Source of the DNA: Comamonadaceae bacterium
GTDB taxonomy: Bacteria; Pseudomonadota; Gammaproteobacteria; Burkholderiales; Burkholderiaceae_C
Assembly (NCBI GenBank): GCA_027486495.1
Contig: JAIXOZ010000073.1
Span: 1 to 64,000 of the forward strand
Reading direction: 5' to 3'
DNA length: 64,000 bases
Below, one piece after another: positions 54,480 to 63,834 of this stretch; within the stretch, counting starts at the first letter, position 1, and each line of letters opens with the position of its first letter. Position numbers and translations under genes: made by a program. The notes beneath the pieces were generated by a model. It was not told the origin of the DNA. It searched no databases and worked only from the letters and a program-made list of their open reading frames with translations.

Positions 54480-55712
54480 TTAGCCTGGGCGTTTCATCTG
54501 GCAGCTGGTCGGCGTGCTGGAGACAAAAGATGGGAAGTCTTTCACAGGTGCCAGCGTCATGCCGGTGTTTTCAGGACTATAGGGGAACTTCTTATCGGCC
54601 TTTTGCCACACCGTCATCCACAGAGGTTGCTGCAACTGGTGGTCAGTTTTGCGCATTTGCACTTCACCGTGGTAGCTCTTGAAGCTCAGGCCTGACAAAG
54701 CAGCGGCCACCTTGACCGGGTCGGTCGATTTGGCTTTGGCCATGGCCTCTCCCAAAGCGCTGTAGATCGAGATCACCGAGCCGGTGTAGAAGTCGTCGTT
54801 GAACTTCTGCTTGAACTCGGCCATCCACTTGCCCATGTCGCCACCCATGTTGTAGTGGTTGTAGGAGATTTGGAACACGCGGCCTGCACCACCTTGGCCC
54901 AAGGCCGTGGGCGTGCCCGTGACACCGGTGTAATACGTGTAGAACTTGCCATTGAAGCCGCCTTCGTTGGCCGCCTTCACGAGCAGCGCCAGGTCAGAGC
55001 CCCAGTTGCCGGTGATCACGGTGTCGGCACCTGAGGCCTTGATCTTGGCGATGTAGGGAGCGAAATCACGCACTTGGGCCAATGGGTGCAAGTCTTCGCC
55101 GACGATCTTCACGTTCGGCATCTTGCGCGCAATGTTTTCCTTGGCAAACTTGACGACCTGGTGGCCGTGAGAATAGTTCTGATTGAGCAGGTAGATGTTC
55201 TTGATGTCTTTCTGATCCTTCATGAAGGTGGTCATGGCCTCGATCTTCATGGAGGTGTCGGCATCAAAGCGGAAGTGCCAGAAGCTGCACTTGCTGTTGG
55301 TGAAGTCTGGGTCCACCGCGGAGTGGTTCAGAAAAATGATTTCCTTGCCGGGGTTGCGCTCATTGTGCTTGTTCACGGCCTCGATCAGGGCGCCCGCAAC
55401 AGAGGAGCCGTTGCCTTGGGTGATGTAGCGCACACCCTGGTCCATGGCGGCTTTGAGCGCATTCAAGCTTTCAGCAGGGCTCAATTTGTTGTCGATGCCG
55501 ATCACTTCAAATTTGACGCCTGCTGGGTTGGTTTTGCTGAACTTTTCTGCGAAGAACTGGAAGCTCTTGAGTTGGTTGCTGCCCACAGGTGCCATGAGGC
55601 CGGACAAAGGATCAATCCAAGCGATTTTGACGGTTTCGCCTTTTTGAGCATGAGCGCCAAAGGAACAAGCGGCCAATGCGGCTGCAGCGATCAAACGGTG
55701 GGTGGTTTTCAT
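54480..55712 (-). CDS. Branched-chain amino acid-type ABC substrate-binding protein
   Basis: 410 residues. Signal peptide (RLIAAAALAACSFGAHA), then a periplasmic binding fold I domain: KIAWIDPLSGLMAPVGSNQLK, VEVIGIDNKLSP-like segment and YLLNQNYSHGHQV. The length and the absence of the LivJ-type amino-acid pocket motif I can recognise leave the ligand open; clustering with CoA-ligase and beta-oxidation genes suggests an organic acid. AGGAG precedes the ATG. Confidence 0.9.
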   Translation of the reverse strand: MKTTHRLIAAAALAACSFGAHAQKGETVKIAWIDPLSGLMAPVGSNQLKSFQFFAEKFSKTNPAGVKFEVIGIDNKLSPAESLNALKAAMDQGVRYITQGNGSSVAGALIEAVNKHNERNPGKEIIFLNHSAVDPDFTNSKCSFWHFRFDADTSMKIEAMTTFMKDQKDIKNIYLLNQNYSHGHQVVKFAKENIARKMPNVKIVGEDLHPLAQVRDFAPYIAKIKASGADTVITGNWGSDLALLVKAANEGGFNGKFYTYYTGVTGTPTALGQGGAGRVFQISYNHYNMGGDMGKWMAEFKQKFNDDFYTGSVISIYSALGEAMAKAKSTDPVKVAAALSGLSFKSYHGEVQMRKTDHQLQQPLWMTVWQKADKKFPYSPENTGMTLAPVKDFPSFVSSTPTSCQMKRPG

Positions 55713-55850
55713 ACAAGTTCTCCTGCGTTGTGAATCAAAACGTTAGCAGCGTAACCGCTGAAATTTCGAATAGAGTTGGGGTTTGCACCTAAACCTATCA
55801 CCCAAGCGACTAACCCGCACAGCGCATTTGCGTGCGAATGGATTTTTGCA

Positions 55851-57479
55851 TCACAGTCCAGGCAAAACGTACTCGGACAATTGCTCGCGCAATTTGGTCT
55901 TGAGCATCTTGCCGGTGCCCCCCAACGGAATGGCTTCGACAAAGACCACGTCGTCAGGAATTTGCCATTTGGCGGTTTTGCCCTCGTAGAAAGCGATCAG
56001 CTCTTCGCGGCTGACCTCGGCCCCGGGTCTTTTGACCACACACACAATCGGGCGCTCGTCCCACTTGGGGTGGCGCATGCCGATGCAGGCGGCCATGCCC
56101 ACGGCGGGATGCGCCATGGCGATGTTTTCAACATCGATCGAGCTGATCCATTCGCCGCCAGACTTGATCACGTCCTTGCTGCGGTCGGTGATTTGCATGA
56201 ACCCGTCGGCGTCAATCGTGGCCACATCGCCCGTGGGGAACCAGCCATTCACCAGAGGGTTGCCACCTTCTTGTTTGTAATAAGAAGCAATGACCCAGGG
56301 GCCTTTGACCAGCAGGTCACCCGCCGCTTTGCCATCGTGGGGCAGGGTTTGGCCCTCGGCGTCCACGATCTTCATGTCGATGCCGAAGATGCAGCGGCCT
56401 TGCTTCATGCGCAGCTTCATCTGCTGATCGGCTGGCAGGCTCAGGTGTTTGTTTTTGAGGGTGCACACGGTGCCCAGCGGGCTCATCTCGGTCATGCCCC
56501 AGGCGTGCAGCACGTCCACTTGGTAGTCTTCACGGAAGGCATCGATCATGGCAGGCGGGCAAGCCGAGCCACCGATCACGGTGCGGTTCAGGCGGCTGAA
56601 CTTCAAGCCTGCCGGCTTCATGTGCCCCAGCAGCATTTGCCACACGGTGGGCACACCGGCTGCAAAGGTCACGCCTTCGGATTCAATCAGCTCATACACC
56701 GACTTGCCGTCGAGTGCTGGGCCGGGAAACACCAATTTGGCCCCCGCCATGGCCGCGCTGTAAGGAATGCCCCAAGCGTTGACGTGGAACATGGGCACCA
56801 CCGGCAAGATGGCGTCACGCGCCGAGATGCACATCGAGTCGGGCAAGGCGGCGGCGTAAGCATGCAGCACGGTGGAGCGGTGGCTGTACAAGGCGCCCTT
56901 GGGGTTGCCCGTGGTGCCACTGGTGTAGCAGAGGCTGCAGGCGGTGTTTTCGTCAAGTTGGGGCCAGTCATAAGCGTCACTTTGCTGGCCCATCCAGGCC
57001 TCGTAGCTGACCAAGTTGGGAATGCCCGAGTCTGCGGGCAATTTGTCGGCATCGCACAGGGCTACGAAATGGGTGATGGTGGTGCATTGGGCATGCACCG
57101 CCTGCACCAGCGGCAAAAACGTCATGTCAAAGCACAACACCTGGTCTTCGGCGTGGTTGGCAATCCAGGCCAACTGATCGGGATGCAGGCGTGGATTGAT
57201 GGTGTGGAGCACGCGGCCCGAGCCGCTCACGCCAAAGTACAGCTCCAAGTGTCTGTAGCCGTTCCAGGCCAGCGTGGCAATGCGGCTGCCTGGCGGCAAC
57301 TTTTGCGCATCCAACGCGTTCGCCACTCGGCGCGAGCGGCGCGCCACATCGGTCCAGGTGTAGCGGTGGATGTCGCCCTCCACCCGGCGTGAGACGACTT
57401 CACCATCGCCGTGGTGTTGGTCGGCAAATTCAATCAACGAAGAAATCAGCAGCGATTGCTGTTGCATCAGTCCCAGCAT
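55851..57479 (-). CDS. AlkK-like medium-chain acyl-CoA synthetase
   Basis: 542 residues from ATG 57479 (MLGLMQQQSLLISSL). Adenylation motifs: CYTSGTTGNPKGALYSHRST, HAWGMTEMSPLGT, GWFPTGDVATID and DRSKDVIKSGGEWIS, with the C-terminal acyl-adenylate Lys in GGTGKMLKTKLRE. It resembles Pseudomonas AlkK along its full length, including VPMFHVNAWGIPYSAAMAGAKLV (landmark PMFHVNAWG). Activates a medium-chain carboxylic acid to its CoA ester. The 710-residue track ORF includes antisense sequence from selO. Confidence 0.92.
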   Translation of the reverse strand: MLGLMQQQSLLISSLIEFADQHHGDGEVVSRRVEGDIHRYTWTDVARRSRRVANALDAQKLPPGSRIATLAWNGYRHLELYFGVSGSGRVLHTINPRLHPDQLAWIANHAEDQVLCFDMTFLPLVQAVHAQCTTITHFVALCDADKLPADSGIPNLVSYEAWMGQQSDAYDWPQLDENTACSLCYTSGTTGNPKGALYSHRSTVLHAYAAALPDSMCISARDAILPVVPMFHVNAWGIPYSAAMAGAKLVFPGPALDGKSVYELIESEGVTFAAGVPTVWQMLLGHMKPAGLKFSRLNRTVIGGSACPPAMIDAFREDYQVDVLHAWGMTEMSPLGTVCTLKNKHLSLPADQQMKLRMKQGRCIFGIDMKIVDAEGQTLPHDGKAAGDLLVKGPWVIASYYKQEGGNPLVNGWFPTGDVATIDADGFMQITDRSKDVIKSGGEWISSIDVENIAMAHPAVGMAACIGMRHPKWDERPIVCVVKRPGAEVSREELIAFYEGKTAKWQIPDDVVFVEAIPLGGTGKMLKTKLREQLSEYVLPGL

Positions 57480-57554
57480 GGGGTGTCTCCTGTCAGGGCG
57501 GTGGTCTTGAAAAAAATCATTGTGCACCCAGGCAAGGGTTGCGCGCTGCGTAAA

Positions 57555-57592
57555 ACCCGCCAAACAGCGGGTACTTGTCAAGGGCGTGACAA
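57555..57592. promoter_or_regulatory. Two dyads in the divergent acyl-CoA synthetase/selO region
   Basis: ACCCGC-N6-GCGGGT at 57555-57572 and TTGTCA-N6-TGACAA at 57575-57592 lie side by side in the 121-bp gap between the two divergent genes. The spacing suits operator half-sites for dimeric regulators. No regulator is identified. Confidence 0.45.
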
Positions 57593-57600
57593 TTGGAACT

Positions 57601-59148
57601 ATGTCACTTGCCTCTTTGGACTCCCCCGCCAGCGCCCCGCACGACGACCCCGTGCTGAACTGGACGCACCGCCTGACCCAACTGGGCCCCCGGTTTTTCA
57701 CACCCTTGCAGCCCACACCGGTTTCCGCCCCGCGCTGGGCTGCGCGCAACGAGACTTTGCGCGCCGAGTTGGGCTGGCCCAGCGCACTGTTTGACGATGA
57801 ACACCTGCAAGCCTTCGCGGGCAATTCGCTGATGGTGGGCTCCCAGCCTCTGGCCACGGTGTACAGCGGCCACCAGTTTGGCCAATGGGCGGGCCAGTTG
57901 GGCGACGGCCGCGCCATCTGGTTGGGCGAGGCCGAATCTGCCCAAGGCCCCCAAGAAATCCAGCTCAAAGGCGCGGGCCGCACGCCCTACTCACGCGGGG
58001 GTGATGGTCGTGCCGTGCTGCGCTCGAGCATCCGCGAGTATTTGTGCAGCGAAGCCATGCACGGCTTGGGCATTCCCACCACCCGGGCACTGAGTCTGGT
58101 GGCCTCCCCCGAGCCGGTGCGGCGTGAAACCATGGAAAGCGCCGCTGTGGTGGCCCGCGTGGCCCCCAGCTTCTTGCGTTTTGGGCACTTTGAACACTTT
58201 TCGGCCCAAGGCGACACGGACAGCCTGCGCGCCCTGGCCGACCATGCCATAGCCCACCACCTGCCCGAATGCCGTGAGCGCGCCGCGCTGTGGCAGGGCA
58301 ATCTTTACGCGGCCCTGCTGGACGAGGTGCAAGAACGCACCGCCAAACTGTTGGCGCAATGGCAAGCGGTCGGTTTTTGCCACGGCGTGATGAACACCGA
58401 CAACATGAGCCTGCTCGGTCTGACCATCGACTATGGCCCCTTTCAGTTCCTGGACGGCTTTGACCCCGGCCACATTTGCAACCACTCGGACCACCAAGGC
58501 CGTTACGCCTATGGCCGCCAACCGAATGTCGCTTACTGGAACTTGTACTGCCTGGCCCAGGCCTTGGCCCCGTTGATCGACGACCACGACATGACGCTGC
58601 AGGTGCTGGAGGGTTACAAAAACCTGTTCCCCCGCTTCTTGGGCGATGCCATGCGGGCCAAACTGGGCCTGGTTGGCGACTTGGCCCCCGAGTCCGAGCG
58701 TGAAACCGACTGGACCCTGGTGGAAGACGTGATGCAAATCATGGCGGCAGAAAAAGTGGACTTCACCTTGTTTTGGCGTCAACTGAGCCAAGCCGTGGTG
58801 ATGCAATCGACCGTTTCTTCTTTGACCGATGCGGATTGGAGCACCGTGACCGATTTGGTACTGGACCGCCCTCGCCTGCTGGCTTGGCTCTCGCGTTACA
58901 CCGAGCGGGCAGGTCCAAGCCACTTCGCGGCCATGGGGCAGCAGATGCTGCGCAGCAACCCCAAATTCGTGCTGCGCAACCACTTGGCCGAAACCGCCAT
59001 CCGCCAAGCCCAGGCGGGTGACTTCTCGGAAATCGACACCTTGTACAACTTGTTAAAGTCCCCCTTCGAAGAGCATCCGGGCTTTGAAGCCTATGCCGAC
59101 TTGCCGCCCGACTGGGCGGGTCAACTGGAAATCAGCTGTTCATCATGA
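57601..59148 (+). CDS. selO: SelO/YdiU protein adenylyltransferase
   Basis: 515 residues. Pseudokinase fold with [57 protein letters not shown] as two landmark runs, [15 protein letters not shown] and [12 protein letters not shown]. The C-terminus ends LEISCSS, retaining the Cys that replaces selenocysteine in bacterial SelO. SelO transfers AMP to Ser/Thr/Tyr of target proteins in response to redox stress. ATG 57601 is the family-like start. Its stop overlaps msrB by 4 bp (ATGA). Confidence 0.94.
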   Translation: MSLASLDSPASAPHDDPVLNWTHRLTQLGPRFFTPLQPTPVSAPRWAARNETLRAELGWPSALFDDEHLQAFAGNSLMVGSQPLATVYSGHQFGQWAGQLGDGRAIWLGEAESAQGPQEIQLKGAGRTPYSRGGDGRAVLRSSIREYLCSEAMHGLGIPTTRALSLVASPEPVRRETMESAAVVARVAPSFLRFGHFEHFSAQGDTDSLRALADHAIAHHLPECRERAALWQGNLYAALLDEVQERTAKLLAQWQAVGFCHGVMNTDNMSLLGLTIDYGPFQFLDGFDPGHICNHSDHQGRYAYGRQPNVAYWNLYCLAQALAPLIDDHDMTLQVLEGYKNLFPRFLGDAMRAKLGLVGDLAPESERETDWTLVEDVMQIMAAEKVDFTLFWRQLSQAVVMQSTVSSLTDADWSTVTDLVLDRPRLLAWLSRYTERAGPSHFAAMGQQMLRSNPKFVLRNHLAETAIRQAQAGDFSEIDTLYNLLKSPFEEHPGFEAYADLPPDWAGQLEISCSS

Positions 59149-59552
59149 GCCTCATCACAAAAACCGAAAAAGAGTGGCGCGAGCTGCTGGCCGCCAAAGG
59201 TGCCGAGCCTGTGGCCTTTGCCGTCACGCGCCAAGCCGCCACCGAGCGGCCTTTCACAGGCAAATACGAGGGCCACTGGGCCAAGGGCAATTACCGCTGC
59301 ATTTGCTGCGACGCCGAATTGTTCAAATCTGACACCAAATTCGACGCCGGCTGCGGCTGGCCCAGCTTCTCGCAGGCCTCGTCGGAAGGAGCCATTGAAG
59401 AGCGCGTGGACACCAGCCATGGCATGCGCCGCGTGGAAACCGTCTGCGCCCAATGCGGCGCGCATCTGGGACATGTGTTCGAAGACGGCCCCGCCCCCAC
59501 GGGCCTGCGATACTGCATGAACTCCGCTTCGTTAGACTTCGAGCCTTCCTGA
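59145..59552 (+). CDS. msrB: Peptide-methionine (R)-S-oxide reductase MsrB
   Basis: 135 residues. Zinc ligands CICCDAE and [23 protein letters not shown], and the catalytic Cys in [11 protein letters not shown] are present. A resolving Cys toward the N-terminus is not obvious, so reduction may be by thioredoxin directly. Overlaps selO by 4 bp, so redox-linked SelO and MsrB are translated together. Confidence 0.94.
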   Translation: MSLITKTEKEWRELLAAKGAEPVAFAVTRQAATERPFTGKYEGHWAKGNYRCICCDAELFKSDTKFDAGCGWPSFSQASSEGAIEERVDTSHGMRRVETVCAQCGAHLGHVFEDGPAPTGLRYCMNSASLDFEPS

Positions 59553-59596
59553 CCTCTCCCGGCCGCGCCCTGTTGACGCGGCAACTGACCCCCAAC

Positions 59597-60154
59597 ATGA
59601 AACTCATCCTCGACTTTTTCCCCATCTTGCTGTTTTTTGGCGCGTACAAGATGGCCGACATCTACACCGCCACGGCGGTGCTGATGGGTGCGACCGTGCT
59701 GCAAACGGCCATCATCTACAAGATGGACGGCAAGCTGCAAACCATGCACAAGATCACGCTGGTGCTGGTGTTGGGCTTTGGCGCCCTGACGCTGAGCCTG
59801 CACGATGAGCGTTTCATCAAGTGGAAACCCACCTTGCTTTACTCGGGCCTGGCGATTGCACTGGCCGTGGCGCACTGGCTGTTGAAGAAAAACTTTTTGC
59901 ACATGCTGCTGGGCACGCAACTGCAATTGCCGCACGCCGTCTGGAACCGCCTGAACCTGTCGTGGATGCTGTACTGCGTTTTCATGGCCGCCATCAATGC
60001 CTATGTGGCCCACTACTTCAGCACCGAAGCCTGGGTGAACTTCAAGCTCTGGGGCTATGTCTTTCCCTTGGTCTTCATTTTGGGACAGGGTCTGTACATC
60101 TCGCGCTACTTGCCCAAAGAGGATAATGCGGCCCAAAACGGTGATCAAAAATGA
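59597..60154 (+). CDS. yciB: Septation protein A / inner-membrane protein YciB
   Basis: 185 residues with about five membrane helices; starts [19 protein letters not shown], the strongly conserved family start. Motifs [22 protein letters not shown] and [11 protein letters not shown] are typical. Involved in cell-envelope synthesis and division. ATG 59597 replaces the longer track start. Overlaps bolA by 4 bp. Confidence 0.95.
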   Translation: MKLILDFFPILLFFGAYKMADIYTATAVLMGATVLQTAIIYKMDGKLQTMHKITLVLVLGFGALTLSLHDERFIKWKPTLLYSGLAIALAVAHWLLKKNFLHMLLGTQLQLPHAVWNRLNLSWMLYCVFMAAINAYVAHYFSTEAWVNFKLWGYVFPLVFILGQGLYISRYLPKEDNAAQNGDQK

Positions 60155-60423
60155 ACACCACTGCACTGCCCTTGAGTGAGCAAATCCATGCCCGCTTGAC
60201 CGAGCGCCTGCAGCCCACCGCGCTGCGCGTGATCGACGAAAGCTCGGCACACGCCGGACATGTGGGCGCCAATGACAGTGGCCAGGGCACACACATGCGG
60301 GTGTTCATTGCCTCACCCCTATTTACCGGTATCAGTCGCGTTCAGCGCCATCGCCTTGTGTATGATGCGCTGCAAGATTTCATTGACCAAGGCTTGCATG
60401 CCTTGGCCATCGAGCTGATCTGA
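60151..60423 (+). CDS. BolA family protein
   Basis: 90 residues: [31 protein letters not shown] carries the conserved DES and HAGH segments (given as landmarks), with [16 protein letters not shown] and HALAIEL. His in the HAGH loop is the family iron-sulfur ligand when paired with a monothiol glutaredoxin. Overlaps yciB by 4 bp, 84 bp before the parvulin gene. The yciB-bolA-parvulin order is common in betaproteobacteria. Confidence 0.93.
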   Translation: MNTTALPLSEQIHARLTERLQPTALRVIDESSAHAGHVGANDSGQGTHMRVFIASPLFTGISRVQRHRLVYDALQDFIDQGLHALAIELI

Positions 60424-60507
60424 ACCGGGCCGTCATCCTTGGGTGGCAGCCCCTTTTTTTGAACCCTTGACCCATCTCTGACACGCGGTCTCTCTTAGGA
60501 AAAAACG

Positions 60508-61281
60508 ATGAAAAAGCACATGCTCAGCGCCGCTTTGGTGGCCTTGCTGGCGTCCCCTGTACTGGCGCAAAACCTGGCCGTGGTCAACGGCAAGCCCGTG
60601 CCTTCGTCACGCGTCAAAGCACTGCAGCAGCAAGTTGAAGCCTCGGGCCGCCCCGTGACCCCTGAGGTGATGGCACAGATTAAAGAAGAGCTGATCGCCC
60701 GCGAAGTCTTTATGCAAGAAGCCCGCAAGCGCGGTCTGGATGCCTCTGACGACTACAAAACCCAACTGGAACTGGCCCGCCAGACCATCCTGATCCGCCA
60801 GTTGTTTACCGACTTTCAAAAGAAAAACCCCGTCACTGACGCCGACATCAAGGCCGAGTACGACAAGTTCGTCAAGGAAAACGGCGGCAAGGAGTACCGT
60901 GCCCGCCACATCCTGGTGGAAAAAGAAGACGAAGCCAAGGCCCTGATTGCCGAGATCAAAAAAGGTGGCAGCTTTGAAGAATTGGCCAAAAAAGCCTCGA
61001 AAGACCCAGGGTCTGGCGCCAACGGTGGTGACCTGGATTGGGCAGCCGCAGGCAGCTATGTGCCCGAGTTTTCGGGTGCCATGGTGAAACTGGACAAGGG
61101 CCAGATGACGGATGCCCCCGTCAAGAGCCAGTTTGGCTTTCACATCATCCGCGTGGACGATGTGCGCGAGGCCCAGTTGCCCAAGCTCGACGAGGTCAAG
61201 CCTCAGATTTCTCAGCAGTTGCAGCAGCAAAAGCTGAGCGCCTACCAAGAAGGTCTGCGCAGCAAAGCCAAGATCCAGTGA
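60508..61281 (+). CDS. Periplasmic parvulin-type peptidyl-prolyl isomerase
   Basis: 257 residues. Signal peptide (MLSAALVALLASPVLA), SurA-like N-terminal helices (PVTPEVMAQIKEELIAREVFMQEA), then a parvulin domain: RARHILVEKEDEAKALI, GGSFEELAKKASKDPGS, GGDLDWAAAGSYVPEF and SQFGFHIIRVDD. Acts on outer-membrane or exported proteins. Followed by a strong terminator. Confidence 0.93.
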   Translation: MKKHMLSAALVALLASPVLAQNLAVVNGKPVPSSRVKALQQQVEASGRPVTPEVMAQIKEELIAREVFMQEARKRGLDASDDYKTQLELARQTILIRQLFTDFQKKNPVTDADIKAEYDKFVKENGGKEYRARHILVEKEDEAKALIAEIKKGGSFEELAKKASKDPGSGANGGDLDWAAAGSYVPEFSGAMVKLDKGQMTDAPVKSQFGFHIIRVDDVREAQLPKLDEVKPQISQQLQQQKLSAYQEGLRSKAKIQ

Positions 61282-61300
61282 TCGGGGCTTGGGTCACCTG

Positions 61301-61330
61301 AAAAACGCGACTTCGGTCGCGTTTTTGTTT
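61301..61330 (+). terminator. Rho-independent terminator after the parvulin gene
   Basis: AAAAACGCGAC pairs perfectly with GTCGCGTTTTT around the tetraloop TTCG and continues into TTTTTGTTTT, 20 bp after the stop codon. Confidence 0.92.
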
Positions 61331-61356
61331 TCTGGGGTTCTGTGGTCAAAAGGCAT

Positions 61357-61617
61357 GGGCGCGGGCTGGGGTTCAGAGGCGCTTCGCTTTGCCACATCAC
61401 CCCATCCCGCGCCCAAGCCTTTTGTGGGGCGTCTCTGGTGAGCGCACCTCGAAATGCAGGAGTTCCAGTTCCAGGTCCCGGCATGACTTGGCAAACCCGA
61501 AGGCAGCGCCGAACATAACACCTGCACCAGCACCACGAACACCCATGCCCTGAAGTGGTGGGCACTGGCCGGGGTGATGTGGCAAAGCGAAGCGCCTCTG
61601 AGCCCCGGCCAGTGCCC
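61357..61617. repeat. Pair of inverted 58-bp palindromic (REP-like) repeats
   Basis: Copy 1 (61357-61414) is closed by GGGCGCGGG / CCCGCGCCC. Copy 2 (61560-61617) is closed by a perfect 15-bp stem GGGCACTGGCCGGGG / CCCCGGCCAGTGCCC. Both carry the same interior AGAGGCGCTTCGCTTTGCCA, in opposite orientation, so the two copies also pair with each other over about 47 bp. The 145 bp between them holds no recognisable gene. Likely REP/BIME-type or a small non-autonomous element. Confidence 0.75.
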
Positions 61618-61632
61618 GCCAATTCAGGGCTC

Positions 61633-61689
61633 CCCAAGAGTTACAGGGCCACCCAAGAGTTACAGGCCCACCCAAGAGTTACAGGGCTC
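61633..61689. repeat. Three 19-bp tandem repeats
   Basis: Three consecutive copies of CCCAAGAGTTACAGGGCCA with few differences (the second has GGCCCA; the third ends GGGCTC). They lie 40-97 bp upstream of the RlhA start. Too short and unspaced for CRISPR; could be protein-binding sites. Confidence 0.8.
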
Positions 61690-61729
61690 TCGCATGGCTG
61701 GAAGACACAAACTGGGATAATCCCAGCCC

Positions 61730-63700
61730 ATGCAGCCTCACCAACTCGAACTCCTCGCCCCCGCCCGCACCTTCGACATCGGCATCGAAGCCATCAACCA
61801 TGGCGCTGACGCGGTCTACATTGGCGGCCCGTCTTTTGGGGCACGCTCCACGGCGGACAACAGCGTTCAGGACATTGCCAAACTGGTGCAATACGCCCAC
61901 CGCTTTCACAGCCGCATTTTTGTCACGCTCAACACCATCTTGCGCGACGACGAATTGGAAGGCGCACGCAAGCTGGCCTGGCAGCTTTACGACGCAGGCG
62001 TGGATGCCTTGATCGTGCAGGACATGGGCCTGCTCGAGATCGACATGCCGCCGATTCAGCTGCACGCCAGCACGCAGACCGACATCCGCACACCCGAAAA
62101 AGCCCGATTTTTGCAAGACGCGGGGCTGAGCCAGATCGTGTTGGCCCGCGAACTCACACTGCCGCAGATCAGCGCGATCCGCGACGTGATCGACACCGAG
62201 CGCACCGTGATCGAGTTTTTTGTGCACGGCGCTTTGTGCGTGGCCTACAGCGGCCAGTGCTTCATCAGCCACGCCCACACCGGGCGCAGCGCCAACCGGG
62301 GCGATTGCTCGCAGGCTTGTCGCTTACCGTACGAAGTCAAAGACGCGCAAGGCCGCATCGTGGCGCACGACAAACATGTGCTGAGCATGAAAGACAACAA
62401 CCAAAGCGAGAACTTGCGCGACCTGGTGGACGCGGGCATTCGCAGTTTCAAGATCGAAGGCCGTTACAAAGACATGGCCTATGTGAAAAACATCACGGCC
62501 CACTACCGCAAGCTGTTTGACGAAGTGCTGACCGAGCGACCCGAGCTGGCCCCGGCTTCACATGGCCGCAGCACCTTCAGCTTCGAACCCGATCCGAACC
62601 AGAACTTCAACCGCGAGTTCACCGACTACTTTGTGCAGGGCCGCAAGGAAGACATTGGCGCGTTTGATACGCCCAAAAACCCCGGCCAGCCGATTGGCTG
62701 GGTCAGCAAGGTGACGGCCGAACACGTCGAGATCACCACCGACGACCCGACCACCGAACTGCACAACGGCGATGGGCTTTGTTACTACGATCTGCAAAAA
62801 GAACTGGTGGGCCTGCAGATCAACCGTGCCGAGGCCGCTAAAGCCAAGGGCGTGTGGAAGCTTTACCCCAAAGACCCCATGGACGGTTTCAAAGACTTGC
62901 GCCAGGGCGTGCAGGTCAACCGCAACCGCGACATGAGCTGGGTGCGCACGCTGGACAAAAAGTCTGCCGAGCGGCGCATGGGCGTGTGGATGCAGTTGGC
63001 CGAAACAACCAGCGGTCTGCAACTGACCCTGACCGATGAAGCGGGCCACACCGGCACCGCGGCATTGGCCATCGAATGGCAAGCCCCCAAAGACGCAGCA
63101 CAAGCCGAGGACAAACTCAAAACCGCTTTGGGCAAACTGGGCGTCACCCTGTTTGAACCGCTGGATGTCCAACTCGCCCTGCCCCGCCCTTGGTTCGTGC
63201 CGCCCTCACAGCTCAACGCCCTGCGCCGGGACGCCGTGCAGGCGCTTGAAAACGCCCGCACCCAAGGCCTGTACCGCCTGCCGCGCGCGGTGCCGGTGAA
63301 GCCGCCCGTGGCTTACCCCGAAGACACGCTGACCTATTTGGCCAATGTGTTCAACCAAAAAGCCCGCGACTTTTACGCCAAGCACGGCGTGAAGGTCATT
63401 GATGCGGCCTATGAAAGCCAGGAAGAGTTGGGCGAAGTCAGCCTGATGATCACCAAGCACTGTGTGCGCTTTTCCTTGAGCCTCTGTCCCAAGCAGGCCA
63501 AAGGCGTGACCGGCGTGCAAGGCACGGTGAAAGCCGAGCCCATGCAGCTCATCAACGGCAAAGAAAAACTCACCCTGCGCTTTGACTGCAAGCCCTGCGA
63601 GATGCATGTGGTGGGCAAGATCAAGAAGTCGGTGCTCAACGCTGTGCCCGAAAGCCCGGTGCTGTTTTACAAGACCCGACCGGTGGTGGGTTTGCACTGA
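61730..63700 (+). CDS. rlhA: 23S rRNA 5-hydroxycytidine synthase RlhA (U32 family)
   Basis: 656 residues, the length of E. coli RlhA (YdcP) rather than 450-residue YegQ or TrhP. The U32 domain begins LELLAPARTFDIGIEAINHGADAVYIGG (landmark LLAPARTFDIGIEA). The iron-sulfur Cys set is in CVAYSGQCFISHAHTGRSANRGDCSQACR. The substrate region LSMKDNNQSENLRDLV and SFKIEGRYKDMAYV follow. C-terminal DUF3656-type domain ends with CKPCEMHV. Hydroxylates C2501 of 23S rRNA. A 15-bp palindrome precedes the ATG directly. Confidence 0.92.
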   Translation: MQPHQLELLAPARTFDIGIEAINHGADAVYIGGPSFGARSTADNSVQDIAKLVQYAHRFHSRIFVTLNTILRDDELEGARKLAWQLYDAGVDALIVQDMGLLEIDMPPIQLHASTQTDIRTPEKARFLQDAGLSQIVLARELTLPQISAIRDVIDTERTVIEFFVHGALCVAYSGQCFISHAHTGRSANRGDCSQACRLPYEVKDAQGRIVAHDKHVLSMKDNNQSENLRDLVDAGIRSFKIEGRYKDMAYVKNITAHYRKLFDEVLTERPELAPASHGRSTFSFEPDPNQNFNREFTDYFVQGRKEDIGAFDTPKNPGQPIGWVSKVTAEHVEITTDDPTTELHNGDGLCYYDLQKELVGLQINRAEAAKAKGVWKLYPKDPMDGFKDLRQGVQVNRNRDMSWVRTLDKKSAERRMGVWMQLAETTSGLQLTLTDEAGHTGTAALAIEWQAPKDAAQAEDKLKTALGKLGVTLFEPLDVQLALPRPWFVPPSQLNALRRDAVQALENARTQGLYRLPRAVPVKPPVAYPEDTLTYLANVFNQKARDFYAKHGVKVIDAAYESQEELGEVSLMITKHCVRFSLSLCPKQAKGVTGVQGTVKAEPMQLINGKEKLTLRFDCKPCEMHVVGKIKKSVLNAVPESPVLFYKTRPVVGLH

Positions 63701-63834
63701 TATTGACGCCATGCATCCTTAAAAATGCATAAAAACTTGACTTCGACGGCCGTCTGCTTGGGCATCTTCCTTTTGCCGTTTTCCCAAGTCACTTGAGGGC
63801 ATGCGGCTCACCCCACAGCCGCCTTGCGCCAGGC

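Noticed and set aside
55776-57392. 538-residue plus-strand ORF opposite the acyl-CoA synthetase
   Set aside because: Shadow frame with no recognisable domain.
61633-61689. CRISPR array
   Set aside because: The three repeats are directly adjacent with no spacers and no cas genes occur.
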